From RBG-13-68-16 sp041494245 (lineage in GTDB: Bacteria; Acidobacteriota; Thermoanaerobaculia; Thermoanaerobaculales; Thermoanaerobaculaceae): a stretch of 64,000 nt of DNA. Positions 27,283-37,431 of this stretch are shown here, one piece after another. The notes beneath the pieces are model-generated. The model saw nothing but the letters and a program-made list of their open reading frames with translations. It had not been told where the DNA came from and did no database searches. The first letter of the stretch is position 1; each line of letters starts with the position of its first letter. The translations under genes and the position numbers were made by a program. The stretch covers positions 62,001 through 126,000 of the forward strand of contig JBGQAK010000007.1 of assembly GCA_041494245.1 (NCBI GenBank). Reading direction: 5' to 3'.

Positions 27283-27793
27283 GCGGCTCGTCTCTCCCGT
27301 TCTCGTGCAGGGCGCGGCGCACCCGGTCCAGCGAAAAGCCGCGCGCGAGCAGATAACGTACCACTTTCCGCCGCTCTTCCGGAAGCCGGCGCCAGAACCG
27401 GTGCCTGGCGGCGACGCGGGCAAACGCGGCCGCGAGCGCCACCGACTCGTCCCCCTCCATGACCTCGTCCAGCGCCTGGGCCGCGGCCTCCCTGCCGACC
27501 AACCGGCGTCGCAGCGCGCCGATGATCGCGCGCCGCCCGCGGCCCGCTCGGATCTGCGCCTGGCACACCGAGCGGGCGAGGGCGAGCTCGTCCACCAGGC
27601 CCGCCCGCTTGAGGCGGGCAACCTCGACCCGAACCACCGACGGCTGAAAACCGCGGCGCTCGAGCCTCTCGGAGAGCTCGGCCGGCGAGAGCGCACGCCG
27701 ACCGAGCATCCGCAAGGCGACCTCGTGGATCGCGCTCGGGTCCGGCGGGGGCCCGCCGCGGCCCCGCGGTCTTGCGCGCAGCGGCATGGTCAG

Positions 27794-27799
27794 AGTGTA
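27794..27799 (-). promoter_or_regulatory. -10 box of recX-alaS, leaderless arrangement
   Basis: TACACT exactly 6 bases before the recX ATG. No Shine-Dalgarno site between. This promoter would also serve alaS and the lytic transglycosylase. Confidence 0.55.
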
Positions 27800-27903
27800 G
27801 CGAGGTTCGAGGGGAAAAGAACGGGCCCCGGGATTTGCCACTCCAGGACCTGTCTCCGCCGTAATTTTTCCGTTATGCCGTTGCTGCCTGTTGCCTGCTA
27901 CCT

Positions 27904-29091
27904 CTACGCCCCGCTCCCCTCCTTGCCACCGAACTGGAACGGGCTGTCGGCGGCGAACGGCTCGGCCGTGTTGGCCCCTTCGAGCGTGCTCTCCATCTCC
28001 TCGCGGGAGATGTCCGAGGTGGACTGGATCCCCTGCACGCGCAGCCTGAACTCGTCGGGGTTGCTGGCACGCCGCAGCGCCTCGTCGAGGGTGATGAGGC
28101 CGGACTTGAAAAGGAGGTACAGCGACTGGTCGAACGTCTGCATGCCGTACTGCGAGGTACCGGCGGAGATGGCGTCGCGGATCAGCTTGGTCTTCTCCTT
28201 CTGCTCGATGCACTCACGGATGTATGCGGTGGAGATCAGCACCTCCACGGCCGGCACCCGGCCCAGGCCGTCCGCCCTGGGCAGCAACCGCATCGAGATG
28301 ATCGCCTTCAGAACGGCGGCGAGCTGGATGCGGATCTGCTTCTGTTGGTGCGGTGGAAACACCGCGATGATGCGGTTGACGGTCTCGGTTGCGTCCAGGG
28401 TGTGCAGCGTCGAGAGCACGAGGTGGCCCGTCTCGGCGGCCAGCAGCGCGGTCTCGATCGTCTCGTAGTCGCGCATCTCGCCGACCAGGATCACGTCCGG
28501 GTCCTGCCGGAGGCCGGAGCGCAGGGCCACCGAGAAGGTGCGGGTGTCCACCTCGACCTCGCGCTGGTTGATGATCGACTTCTTGTCGCGGTGGAGGAAC
28601 TCGATTGGATCCTCGATCGTCACGATGTGGCAGTTCCGGAAGCTGTTGATGTGATCGATCATCGCCGCGAGCGTGGTTGACTTGCCGGACCCGGTCGTTC
28701 CGGTGACCAGCACCAGGCCGCGGTCCTCCTGCACGATCTTCTCGAGCACCGCCGGCAGCAGCAGCTCCCGGATGGTGAGGATGCGCGCGGGAATGAGTCG
28801 CAGCACCAGACCCACCGAGCCGCGTTGCTGGAAGATGTTGCAGCGAAAACGGCCCAGGCCCGGAACTGAGTACGCGATGTCGATCTCGAGGAACTGCTTG
28901 AACTTCTCCTTCTGCTGGGTGGACATCATCGAGAAGGCCATCGCGATGGTGTCCTCCTGCATCATGCGCTTGAACTCGACGAGCGGCAGGAGGCCGCCGT
29001 CGACCCGGATGAGCGGATGGGCACCCACCTTGAGGTGCACGTCCGAGGCCTTCCGCTCCGTCGCCACCTTGAGGATGTCGTTGATCTGCAT
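27904..29091 (-). CDS. pilT: Type IV pilus twitching-motility ATPase PilT
   Basis: Hexameric ATPase that retracts type IV pili at the inner membrane. The 395 residues have the N-terminal PAS-like domain starting MQINDILKVATERKASDVHLK, Walker A GTTGSGKST, the Asp box IVTIEDPIEF, Walker B LRQDPDVILVGEMRD and the His box TGHLVLSTLHT. The retraction-type C-terminus (KSGLITLDEALRRASNPDEF) supports PilT or PilU rather than PilB; the Pro/Gly-poor tail after residue 355 is longer than typical PilT. ATG 29091 is preceded by GGGGGACG; TATCAT at 29127-29122 is the likely -10. No other pilus gene is in the window. Confidence 0.94.
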   Translation of the reverse strand: MQINDILKVATERKASDVHLKVGAHPLIRVDGGLLPLVEFKRMMQEDTIAMAFSMMSTQQKEKFKQFLEIDIAYSVPGLGRFRCNIFQQRGSVGLVLRLIPARILTIRELLLPAVLEKIVQEDRGLVLVTGTTGSGKSTTLAAMIDHINSFRNCHIVTIEDPIEFLHRDKKSIINQREVEVDTRTFSVALRSGLRQDPDVILVGEMRDYETIETALLAAETGHLVLSTLHTLDATETVNRIIAVFPPHQQKQIRIQLAAVLKAIISMRLLPRADGLGRVPAVEVLISTAYIRECIEQKEKTKLIRDAISAGTSQYGMQTFDQSLYLLFKSGLITLDEALRRASNPDEFRLRVQGIQSTSDISREEMESTLEGANTAEPFAADSPFQFGGKEGSGA

Positions 29092-29321
29092 GAACTCGTC
29101 CCCCAGTCGCCCGTCTCAGCGATGATACCCCTCCATCCACGTTAAACCGGACCGCCCGGGCTGTCAAAGAAGGCTCCTGGTCCGGGGGCGGTCGCGGGTG
29201 CCGGGTCGAGCGGGCGGTCCGCCGCGGTCCGGCCCACGACCGCTCCATGGTGGACGTCCGGGACACCTGCGAGGTGTGGATTATCGTGCCGCGGATTTGG
29301 TCTACGCGAAGGGAGGAAACC

Positions 29322-29753
29322 GTGAGGACCATTTCAGTACTGCTTTGTCTGGCAACGCTGGCCTGCGGTGGGACGGCCGCCGCCCCGACCCCACCTGTGA
29401 GCGGCGTCACCGGCGGCTTTCCGATTCCCCGGCCGGCTGGTCCCCGCGAGCCGCACCTCGCGAACCTCCGCCAGCTCACCGACGGCATCCAGAACGCCGA
29501 GGCGTCCTTCTCCTTCGACCGGAAACGGCTCATCTTTCAGTCCACCCGGACACCCTCCGAGTGCGACCAGATCTTCACGCAGTTCGACGGCTTCCCGATG
29601 TGGGCCCCGGACGGGAGGACGTTTGTCTTCTGCTCCAACCGCTTCAACTCCGGCCCGCACCAGGCCAACGTGTTCCTGGCCGATTGGGTGGACAAAGAGA
29701 CCGGGCTCGGCCCCGCGCGTGCTGGCGTAATCGCGAAAAAGGAGCGACCCTGA
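29322..29753 (+). CDS. TolB/PD40-type lipoprotein with large internal deletion
   Basis: A 143-residue lipoprotein (signal MRTISVLLCLATLAC with lipobox Cys at about residue 15). The segment LRQLTDGIQNAEASFSFDRKRLIFQSTR...CDQIF matches the first blade of PD40/TolB-like beta-propellers, but it runs straight into DGFPMWAPDGRTFVFCSNRF...NVFLADWVD, which is the last blade of such proteins. The middle blades (roughly 200-250 residues) are missing, so this is probably an in-frame internal deletion and may be non-functional. GTG 29322 has GGGAGG 5-6 bases upstream. The next gene starts 4 bases after its stop. Confidence 0.7.
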   Translation: MRTISVLLCLATLACGGTAAAPTPPVSGVTGGFPIPRPAGPREPHLANLRQLTDGIQNAEASFSFDRKRLIFQSTRTPSECDQIFTQFDGFPMWAPDGRTFVFCSNRFNSGPHQANVFLADWVDKETGLGPARAGVIAKKERP

Positions 29754-29757
29754 TGGC

Positions 29758-30336
29758 GTGAGAAGCTGGAGGCTCCTCCTCATCGCAGGGCTCGTGGTGC
29801 TGGCGCTTGCCGCGCTCCTGCTCATGACCAGGCCTTCGCCCCCTCCCCTTGTACCCGTGCCGCCTGCGATGCCGGTACCCACCGCAGTGCCGACGCCCCC
29901 GAGCGCCCCACCCCCAACTGCGGTCCCCCCTCGGATCGTGGATCGAAACGCCAGCTTTGCCGTGCAGTGGGGCGCGGAGCCGACGCCCGAGCCGGCGCCC
30001 ACCCTGCCGTCACCGGCGCGACGACGCCCGTCGCCCACGCCGGCGGTCCAGGAGTGCGTGGGCGTGAAGTACTCGGTCGGCATTCTTCCCGGCTCGCTCG
30101 GCCGTATCCTCGTAGACGTCCGGCTGGAGAACCGCTGCGGGCGTGACCTGACACCTCTCGAGGTCTGGTTCTGGGTCGGGGGGTACCGGCACGGAGAGCT
30201 CGTCCAGAGCGTGAGCGGCCACCCGTTCGATCCGATCGCTCGGGACGGCGAGGGCAAGGCCTCAATCGTGCTTCCGGGATCCATCGACTGGTACGACCGG
30301 ATCGAGGTGTACCCCGTGCCGAACGACGCCCGGTGA
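29758..30336 (+). CDS. Hypothetical single-pass membrane protein with Pro-rich linker
   Basis: A 192-residue protein. One transmembrane helix (LLLIAGLVVLALAALLLM, residues about 6-23) is followed by a long Pro/Ala/Thr-rich linker (25-60 and again 73-95) and a C-terminal domain of about 95 residues with two Cys residues (QECVGVK and ENRCGRD) and beta-strand-like pattern ending IEVYPVPNDAR. Start is GTG 29758, four bases after the upstream stop; AAGGAG lies 12-13 bases upstream, farther than ideal. Likely a periplasm-facing anchored domain. I do not recognise the family. Confidence 0.7.
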   Translation: MRSWRLLLIAGLVVLALAALLLMTRPSPPPLVPVPPAMPVPTAVPTPPSAPPPTAVPPRIVDRNASFAVQWGAEPTPEPAPTLPSPARRRPSPTPAVQECVGVKYSVGILPGSLGRILVDVRLENRCGRDLTPLEVWFWVGGYRHGELVQSVSGHPFDPIARDGEGKASIVLPGSIDWYDRIEVYPVPNDAR

Positions 30337-30470
30337 GGGCACCAAGCCCGCATGCGGCATTTTTCTCCCTGGGTCGCGGTTGCAGCGCGTGTGTCGGAGC
30401 GCTCCGGTACCTTCGTCGCGCCCTTTTCGTGTTCGACCGGGCGCCCACAGAGAAGAAGCTGGGCCAGACA

Positions 30471-32531
30471 GTGAAGACCAACCGCCTCGCGCGCGAGTCG
30501 AGCCCCTACCTCCTACAGCACGCCCGCAACCCCGTGGATTGGTACCCCTGGGGCGAGGAGGCGCTTGCCCGCGCCAGCGGCGAGGACAAGCCGATCTTCC
30601 TCTCGATCGGCTACGCCGCATGCCACTGGTGCCACGTCATGGAGCGCGAGTCGTTCGAGGACGCCGCCACCGCCGCGCTGCTCGGCGAGCATTTCATCGC
30701 CATCAAAGTGGACCGCGAGGAGCGCCCCGACCTGGACGCCGTCTACATGACCGCGGTGCAGGCCATGACCGGGTCCGGGGGGTGGCCGCTCAGCGTGTTC
30801 CTCACCCCGGAGCTGAACCCGTTCTTCGGCGGCACTTACTTCCCGCCCGAGAGCCACTACGGGATGCCGTCGTTCCGCGAGGTGCTGCTCGCGGTGGCCG
30901 ACGCCTGGATCAACAGGCGCCAGGAGGTCGAGAACGGCGCCGCGAGGCTTCTCTCCCATCTGGCACGGCCCTCCCGCGCATCCCTGGGTACGGACCTGGA
31001 CGTCCCGGCAGCCGCGCGCAGGGCGCTTGCCGCGCTCGGCGATGAGTACGACGGGCATCGGGGCGGGTTCGGCGGCGCACCCAAGTTTCCCGCCCCGTCG
31101 AGGCTCTTCTTCCTGATCGACCAGGCAAGGAAGGACGAGGACGCCCGCCGCATGCTGGCCGGCACGCTCGACGGGATGGCCGCGGGCGGGATGTACGACT
31201 GGCTGGGCGGGGGGTTCCACCGCTACTCGGTGGACTCCGACTGGCTCATCCCCCACTTCGAGAAGATGCTCTACGACAACGCCCTCCTCGCCCGCGTCTA
31301 CGGCGAGGCCGGGCTCGAATTCGACCGGGGGGAGTGGCTCGCCGTGGCGCGGCAGACCGCCGATTACCTCCTGCGCGAGATGCGCGGGCCCGAGGGAGCG
31401 TTCTTCTCCTCCACCGACGCCGACAGCGAAGGGCACGAGGGGAGGTACTTCACCTGGACGCCAGCGCAGGTCCGCGAGGCCCTGCCTCCGCAGCAGGCCG
31501 ATCTCGTGATCGCCCTCTGTGCGCTTGGCCCGAAGGGAAATGTCGAAGGTGAGGCCAGCGTGCTCCGGCCGGGGCGCCCGCTCGCGGAGGTGGCCGCCGA
31601 CCAGAAGGTCGCCCCGGCGGCCGCCGACGACCTTCTGAAAAACGCCCGCGAGGGCCTGATGGAGGCGCGCGCCCAGCGCGTGCGTCCGGCAACCGACGAC
31701 AAGCGCCTGGCCGGGTGGAACGGGATGGCGGTCTGGGCGCTCGCCTACCTGGGGGGCGCGCTGCCCGAGCCACGCTACCTGGAGGCGGCGCAGCGCGCCG
31801 GGGCGTTCCTGCTGGCCCGCCGCCAGCCGGACGGCCGCCTCGTACGCTCCTGGCGTGACGGCGCGGCCTCCGGCACCGAGACCCTCGAGGATGTGGCGTG
31901 GGTGTGCGCGGGGCTGGTCCAGCTCTGCGAGGCGGACGGCGACGTGGCGTGGCTCGCCGCCGCCGGCGAGCTGGCCGCCTGCCGACTGTCCCACTACCAG
32001 GACGCATCCGGCGCCTTCTTCGACGCGCCGGACGACGGACCCGCGCTCATCGTTCGCCCGCGCAACCCGAGCGACGGTGCGACGCCGGCCGCCGCCGGCG
32101 TGTTTGCGGGGACGCTGGTGCGCCTCGCCGCGCTGACCGGCGACGGGACGGTGCGCGCCGCCGCCGAGCGCGCCGTGCGAGCCGATGCAGCGCTGATCTC
32201 CCGGGCACCCGACGTGACGGCTGCGTTGCTGGCGGCGGCGCAGGCAGCCCTGAGGCCGCCCGCCACCCTTGTGATCGTCGGCGACCCCGCCTGGGAGTCG
32301 ACGCGCTCGCTAGTGCGCGCAGCGTGGCACGGCAAGCCGGCTGCCTGCGCGCTCGCGCTCTCGCCTTCGGTGCCGGTGCCCGCGGAGGTCGTCCGCGTGG
32401 TCCCGCTGTTCGCAGGGAGAGAGAACGTCGCGGACGGACAGGCGCGTGCGTACCTGTGCGAGGGCGGCGTCTGCCGCCTGCCGATCGAGGACCCGGCCGA
32501 GCTGGCCAAGGCCCTTGCTGCCGCGGACTGA
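30471..32531 (+). CDS. DUF255 thioredoxin-fold protein, YyaL/SSP411 type
   Basis: A 686-residue cytoplasmic protein of the YyaL family. The N-terminal thioredoxin-like DUF255 domain has NRLARESSPYLLQHARNPVDWYPWG, KPIFLSIGYAACHWCHVME with a CxxC motif, VDREERPDLD and GGWPLSVFLTP. The rest is an (alpha/alpha)6 barrel like N-acylglucosamine epimerases (GGFGGAPKFP, GGFHRYSVDSDWLIPHFEKMLYDNA, TDDKRLAGWNGM). The biochemical role is unproven in any organism I can name with certainty. GTG 30471 (KTNRLA) is chosen by alignment with the usual N-terminus; in-frame GTG 30429 and 30333 are alternatives. No clear ribosome-binding site. Confidence 0.9.
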   Translation: MKTNRLARESSPYLLQHARNPVDWYPWGEEALARASGEDKPIFLSIGYAACHWCHVMERESFEDAATAALLGEHFIAIKVDREERPDLDAVYMTAVQAMTGSGGWPLSVFLTPELNPFFGGTYFPPESHYGMPSFREVLLAVADAWINRRQEVENGAARLLSHLARPSRASLGTDLDVPAAARRALAALGDEYDGHRGGFGGAPKFPAPSRLFFLIDQARKDEDARRMLAGTLDGMAAGGMYDWLGGGFHRYSVDSDWLIPHFEKMLYDNALLARVYGEAGLEFDRGEWLAVARQTADYLLREMRGPEGAFFSSTDADSEGHEGRYFTWTPAQVREALPPQQADLVIALCALGPKGNVEGEASVLRPGRPLAEVAADQKVAPAAADDLLKNAREGLMEARAQRVRPATDDKRLAGWNGMAVWALAYLGGALPEPRYLEAAQRAGAFLLARRQPDGRLVRSWRDGAASGTETLEDVAWVCAGLVQLCEADGDVAWLAAAGELAACRLSHYQDASGAFFDAPDDGPALIVRPRNPSDGATPAAAGVFAGTLVRLAALTGDGTVRAAAERAVRADAALISRAPDVTAALLAAAQAALRPPATLVIVGDPAWESTRSLVRAAWHGKPAACALALSPSVPVPAEVVRVVPLFAGRENVADGQARAYLCEGGVCRLPIEDPAELAKALAAAD

Positions 32532-32720
32532 ACAGGGCTGCCCCTCCCGTGGCGGTACGAGCCGGTTGTCGGCGCGAAACGCGGGGCGGAGCCTCCGAAT
32601 CCGGTTCCCGTTCCACCGTTGAACTACCGGGGAGAGCTGCGCCAGGTGACCACCTCGGAAACGCGAGCCCAGACGCTCCGGAATCCAACGTAGGCGAGGG
32701 TACCCGCGCCAGCCGGGAAC

Positions 32721-32740
32721 TGCTAGACTTCTCCGTCTAG
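32721..32740 (+). promoter_or_regulatory. Extended -10 and hairpin before the small membrane protein
   Basis: TGCTAGACT (32721-32729) fits an extended -10. It overlaps a perfect hairpin CTAGAC-TTCTCC-GTCTAG (32723-32740). One or the other may be functional; the remaining 32532-32720 gap shows nothing. Confidence 0.35.
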
Positions 32741-32764
32741 GTAACGGCAGCGAGGGAGGGTCCG

Positions 32765-32947
32765 ATGCGTCAACTTGCCATCGTTCTGATCGTTGTGGCC
32801 GCGTTGCTCTTCCTGATCGGGCTGTACTGCTCGTTCTTCGCGACAGCCGTCTTCGGGAAGATCGGGGTGACTCACTGGCGTGGAGCGATCGCCTTCCTGG
32901 CGTTCGCCATCGCGGTGCTCCAGCTCCACGCCGCTCCCAAGACCTAG
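32765..32947 (+). CDS. Small two-helix membrane protein
   Basis: A 60-residue protein made of two hydrophobic helices (residues 3-27, LAIVLIVVAALLFLIGLYCSFF, and 40-56, WRGAIAFLAFAIAVLQL) joined by a short loop. ATG 32765 has GGGAGGG 5 bases upstream. Its TAG stop codon is formed at the outermost bases of the adjoining MITE-like element, so insertion of that element may have reset the C-terminus. No family recognised. Confidence 0.7.
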   Translation: MRQLAIVLIVVAALLFLIGLYCSFFATAVFGKIGVTHWRGAIAFLAFAIAVLQLHAAPKT

Positions 32948-33128
32948 CCCGGATTATTCATGAGGGGCCGTGGCGAGAGCGCGGAGGTGGCTGCGATGGT
33001 GGGCGCACGTAGGGGTGAGGAGGGGAGCCGTACTCGTGCAGTACGGCGGCACCCTCCGAGCCCCGAGTACGCCCGCCAGGACGGCCAAATCTGCGCTCGC
33101 AGTAGGCACCTTCGTGAATAGTCCGGGC
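32947..33128. mobile_element. MITE-like element, copy 2 (182 bp), between convergent stop codons
   Basis: Ends GCCCGGATTATTCATGA and TTCGTGAATAGTCCGGGC are near-perfect inverted repeats, flanked on both sides by TA, compatible with a TA target duplication. The internal hairpin CCGTACT-CGTGC-AGTACGG is intact here and partly lost in copy 1 (19390-19661). The TAG stop codons of the genes on both sides are made by flank plus end bases. No transposase frame. Confidence 0.65.
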
Positions 33129-33973
33129 TACAGCTCGGGCGGCTTCCCGGGGAGCATTCCGCGCAGGAAGTGGTAGAGCGCGAACACCGCGAGGGCGAAC
33201 GGGGCGAAGCCCAGGAAACCCAGCACCGGCATCTCGTAGAGCCTCGCGCCGCCCAGGAAGGGCACGGAGTAGCTCCAGCGAGCGCTGGCGACCCAGTTCC
33301 AGCTCTCCCACAGCACGCCGCACGCCAGCCCGCTGGCAAGCAGCGCCAGCGGGCGCGACCGCCGTCCCACCTCGAGGTCCCCCAGGACGGACGGCCTCCC
33401 GAGGGCGTGGTTGACCGGATCCAAGAGCAACGGCCACGCGAGCCAGACGTCGGCAGCAAAGTACGTCGAAGGCCACAACAGCGGCACTGCCGCCAGGATC
33501 GCGCCCACGCAGGAGAGCGCGGCGCCGAGCTCCTTCGGCACCCGCCCGCCCGCACCGCGCCCCACGAGCCGGGCCGCCGCAGGCTCGAAGAGCCCGCCGA
33601 GCAGCAGCATCGCTGGCGTGATCGTCGCGAACGACCAGGCGTAGCCGAGGCCGCGCCACGGCCAGGGGGGAAGCCCCAAATAGTGCCACCACAGTTCGGG
33701 CCCGGACGCCGACCAGAATCGCGGCCGGTCGTAGAACTCGAAGAGCAGCCACGAAGGGATCGAGATCGCCGCCATCAGCACGAGCTCACCGGGCGCGTCG
33801 CGCACCCAGGAGCGGCCGCGCGCGGCCAGCAATCCGTCCACGGCAAGGATGAAGCCGGTCCAGCAGATCGGGGTCAGGTTCTGCGCCGCCACCCCTACAT
33901 CCGCCAGGGCCAACCCCATGCCGAGCGCGATGACGGCGAGGCCTGCCCACGACCACCAGGCTGGACGATCCAC
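33128..33973 (-). CDS. Polytopic membrane protein of unknown function
   Basis: A 281-residue protein with about eight hydrophobic segments. Notable motifs are LWPSTYFAADVWLAWPLLLDPVNHALGRPSVLGDLE and CGVLWESWNW in the second half. Tryptophan is unusually frequent (WWSWAG, WWHYLGLPPWPWRGLGYAW). GTG 33973 lies exactly 6 bases after TAGAAT, so it is probably translated from a leaderless mRNA. Its TAG stop is completed by the MITE-like element. I cannot assign a family; resemblance to membrane lipid-metabolism proteins would be speculation. Confidence 0.75.
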   Translation of the reverse strand: MDRPAWWSWAGLAVIALGMGLALADVGVAAQNLTPICWTGFILAVDGLLAARGRSWVRDAPGELVLMAAISIPSWLLFEFYDRPRFWSASGPELWWHYLGLPPWPWRGLGYAWSFATITPAMLLLGGLFEPAAARLVGRGAGGRVPKELGAALSCVGAILAAVPLLWPSTYFAADVWLAWPLLLDPVNHALGRPSVLGDLEVGRRSRPLALLASGLACGVLWESWNWVASARWSYSVPFLGGARLYEMPVLGFLGFAPFALAVFALYHFLRGMLPGKPPEL

Positions 33974-33979
33974 GCGACG

Positions 33980-33985
33980 ATTCTA
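33980..33985 (-). promoter_or_regulatory. -10 box, leaderless arrangement
   Basis: TAGAAT exactly 6 bases before the GTG start of the membrane protein gene; no Shine-Dalgarno site. Confidence 0.55.
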
Positions 33986-34189
33986 GCCCCGACGACCAGT
34001 GACGGAACCTGGGACGCGCGCGCGGCCGGCGGGAGAGCGCGCCGCGAACAGCTCCGTGCCAGCGACCGAGTTTCGAACAACCACTTCCTTCTATGACATT
34101 TCTAGTATGGGAAACAATCTTCGCAAGAATCGCGTATCCTTACGGTGCATCGCGCCGCTGCCCATACGCGGGGCGCTCCGGAGGAAGAG

Positions 34190-35410
34190 GTGCGCAAGAT
34201 CGGCAGAATCGTCGTCACGGTCGTCGTTGTGGCTGCGGTGGCGGTCGTCGCCTACGCTTTCCTGAGTAAGGGTGAGCGGAAGTCGTCCGGTTTCCTGACA
34301 GCGTTCGTGGACCGCGGCACGGTGATCCAGAGCGTGGCAACCACCGGAACGCTGACCGCAGTGACCACCGTCAAGGTCGGTTCGCAGGTCTCCGGGATCA
34401 TCGCGACCTTGCACGCGGACTTCAACAACCAGGTCAAGAAGGGTCAGCTGCTGGCCACCCTCGACCCGACCCCGTTCCAGGCCACCGTCAACGAGACCAA
34501 GGCACAGCTCGACCGAGCCCGGGTGGCCGCGCTCGACGGCGAGATCAAGCTGAAGCGGCAGAAGGCGCTTTTCGAGGCCAAGCTGGTGTCCGAGGACGAG
34601 CTGCAATCCGCCAAGGCGGTGTACGACCAGGCCGCGGCGCAGGTGAGCCAGCTGCAGGCGACGCTCGCCAAGGCCGAGACCAACATGCGTTACTCGGTGA
34701 TCACGGCACCGATCGACGGCGTCGTCGTCTCACGCGATTACGACGTCGGCCAGACCGTGGCGGCATCGTTCCAGGCCCCGACGCTGTTCACGATCGCCGA
34801 GGACCTCACCCGCATGCAGCTCACCTGCCAGGTGGACGAGGCCGATATCGGCCAGGTCAAGGAGGGCCAGACGGTCCGGTTTTCGGTGGACGCCTACCCC
34901 GAGCGCGATTTTCTCGGTACGGTTTCGCAGATCCGCCTGTCCCCCCAGATCACGAACAACGTCGTGACCTACCCGGTGATCGTCGAGGTCAACAACAAGG
35001 ACCTGATCCTGCTGCCAGGCATGACCGCCGACGTACGGATCCAGGTGGCCAGGGCCGACGACGCGCTGCGCGTACCCGCCTCGGCGCTGCGCTTCCGTCC
35101 CGAGATGCTGGGCCTCAACGGCCAGGAAACCCATCCCCAGGGCGGGCAGGCGGCCGGGCGTCCTTCGGGGGACCGCGGGCCGGCGGACAGGTCGGGCAAG
35201 ACCAGGGTGGCGCGGGTGTGGGTGCCGGCGGCCAAGGCCGGCGCCGGCCTAAGGCCGGTGGACTTCGTACCGGGGCTGACCGACGGGCAGTTCATCGAGG
35301 TCAAGAAGGGCGAGCTCGCCGAGGGCGAGAAGATCGTCGTCGGTCTCGCGACCTCGCAGGGCCAGGACATCGGCGGGCTCGCCGGCGTTGCGCGCGGCGG
35401 CCGGCACTAG
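34190..35410 (+). CDS. MacA-like periplasmic adaptor (HlyD family)
   Basis: A 406-residue membrane-fusion protein of tripartite ABC efflux pumps. An N-terminal anchor helix (GRIVVTVVVVAAVAVVAYAFL) is followed by the barrel-sandwich half-motif (TVIQSVATTGTLTAVTTVKVGSQVSG), an alpha-helical hairpin (about 105-165, with heptad-like Ala/Lys/Gln), the second half (YSVITAPIDGVVVSRDYDVGQTV) and beta-barrel domain. GTG 34190 has GGAGG 5 bases upstream; an in-frame GTG at 34145 follows TATCCT at 4 bases and is an alternative. The permease gene follows after 9 bases. No outer-membrane TolC partner is in the window. Confidence 0.93.
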   Translation: MRKIGRIVVTVVVVAAVAVVAYAFLSKGERKSSGFLTAFVDRGTVIQSVATTGTLTAVTTVKVGSQVSGIIATLHADFNNQVKKGQLLATLDPTPFQATVNETKAQLDRARVAALDGEIKLKRQKALFEAKLVSEDELQSAKAVYDQAAAQVSQLQATLAKAETNMRYSVITAPIDGVVVSRDYDVGQTVAASFQAPTLFTIAEDLTRMQLTCQVDEADIGQVKEGQTVRFSVDAYPERDFLGTVSQIRLSPQITNNVVTYPVIVEVNNKDLILLPGMTADVRIQVARADDALRVPASALRFRPEMLGLNGQETHPQGGQAAGRPSGDRGPADRSGKTRVARVWVPAAKAGAGLRPVDFVPGLTDGQFIEVKKGELAEGEKIVVGLATSQGQDIGGLAGVARGGRH

Positions 35411-35419
35411 GCGGCGCGC

Positions 35420-36640
<1,221 letters not shown>

Positions 36641-36642
36641 GC

Positions 36643-36657
36643 GGGCACAGGGCGCAG
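36643..36657. repeat. Octamer-repeat fragment, inverted copy
   Basis: GGGCACAGGGCGCAG is the reverse complement of part of the tandem octamer units at 23910 and 50604. It directly follows the permease stop codon; the rest of the 58-base gap is unremarkable. Confidence 0.55.
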
Positions 36658-36698
36658 AACAAGAATTAACAGGGCGCGACTTAGGGACGGCCCATGAC

Positions 36699-37421
36699 CT
36701 AGTGGACCGTGGGGCCGAGGCCGGCAAGCTCTACGCGTTGGAACGGCGTGCTGCACGGAGGGCCGGGGGCGAAGAGGTAGCTCGAGACGGCACCCCTCCC
36801 CAGCGCGACGATCGACGAGCAGACCGTGCCGTAACGCTCCCCGTGGCGGCATAGAGGATCCGCCCCCACATGGTCGGCCAGCAGCTCCTCGAGCGCTCCG
36901 GCCAGCCTCTCGCCACTTGACTGCGCCAGGGCGCGGGCCCGCTCGGCGGCGACGATGACACGCTCGCCGGGCTCGTCCAGCGGATCGTTGCCGATGGCGA
37001 CGACGGCCCCCTTCCCAGCCTCGATGCGTGGCGCGGGATCGTTGGTCGCGAGCCAGCACTCCTGCACATCCGCGAGCAGCAGGTTGAACTCGCCGAAGCG
37101 GGCGAGATCCAGCTCCGACAGCAGCGCCAACGCCTCCGCCGTGCTCCGCTCCGCCGCCAGGTCGAGCACCAGCCGGCCGCGCGAGCGCTCCCCGGTCGGC
37201 GCGCCCCGGCGCGCGTTGGTCACACCCACGAGGAAACCGGCCTCCAGGTTGACGGCGAGCCAGCTCCCGCCGCCCAGCAGATCGCGACCGCCGAAGACGG
37301 GCGGGGCGGGCGTCAGGAGCATGGGCGGCTGCCAGGGGCGGTCCAGCCGCTCGTCACGGTTGGCCGCCACCCACAGCTCGCCGCCCTCGTGGGAGCGCCG
37401 GATGGCGAGGAGGATGCACAC
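36699..37421 (-). CDS. NRDE/TANGO2-family protein
   Basis: A 240-residue protein of the Ser/Thr-rich, NRDE-motif family related to eukaryotic TANGO2. It starts V-C-I-L-L-A-I, has the name-giving NRDE in VAANRDERLDRPWQPP, FGGRDLLGGGSWLAVN and GVTNARRG, and ends with a TVCSSIVAL block. The Cys at position 2 is conserved and may be an Ntn-type nucleophile after Met removal; that is inference. Start GTG 37421 fits the family N-terminus; the long upstream frame does not. It lies 10 bases after the GNAT gene and probably shares its transcript from pepA. Confidence 0.88.
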   Translation of the reverse strand: MCILLAIRRSHEGGELWVAANRDERLDRPWQPPMLLTPAPPVFGGRDLLGGGSWLAVNLEAGFLVGVTNARRGAPTGERSRGRLVLDLAAERSTAEALALLSELDLARFGEFNLLLADVQECWLATNDPAPRIEAGKGAVVAIGNDPLDEPGERVIVAAERARALAQSSGERLAGALEELLADHVGADPLCRHGERYGTVCSSIVALGRGAVSSYLFAPGPPCSTPFQRVELAGLGPTVH

Positions 37422-37431
37422 GGAATGAAAC

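Noticed and set aside
32944..33555. A 200-codon minus-strand frame reading out of the MITE-like element into the membrane protein gene
   Set aside because: It is in a different frame from the membrane protein gene and shares its tail with a similar chance frame in copy 1; these are translations of the repeat, not genes.
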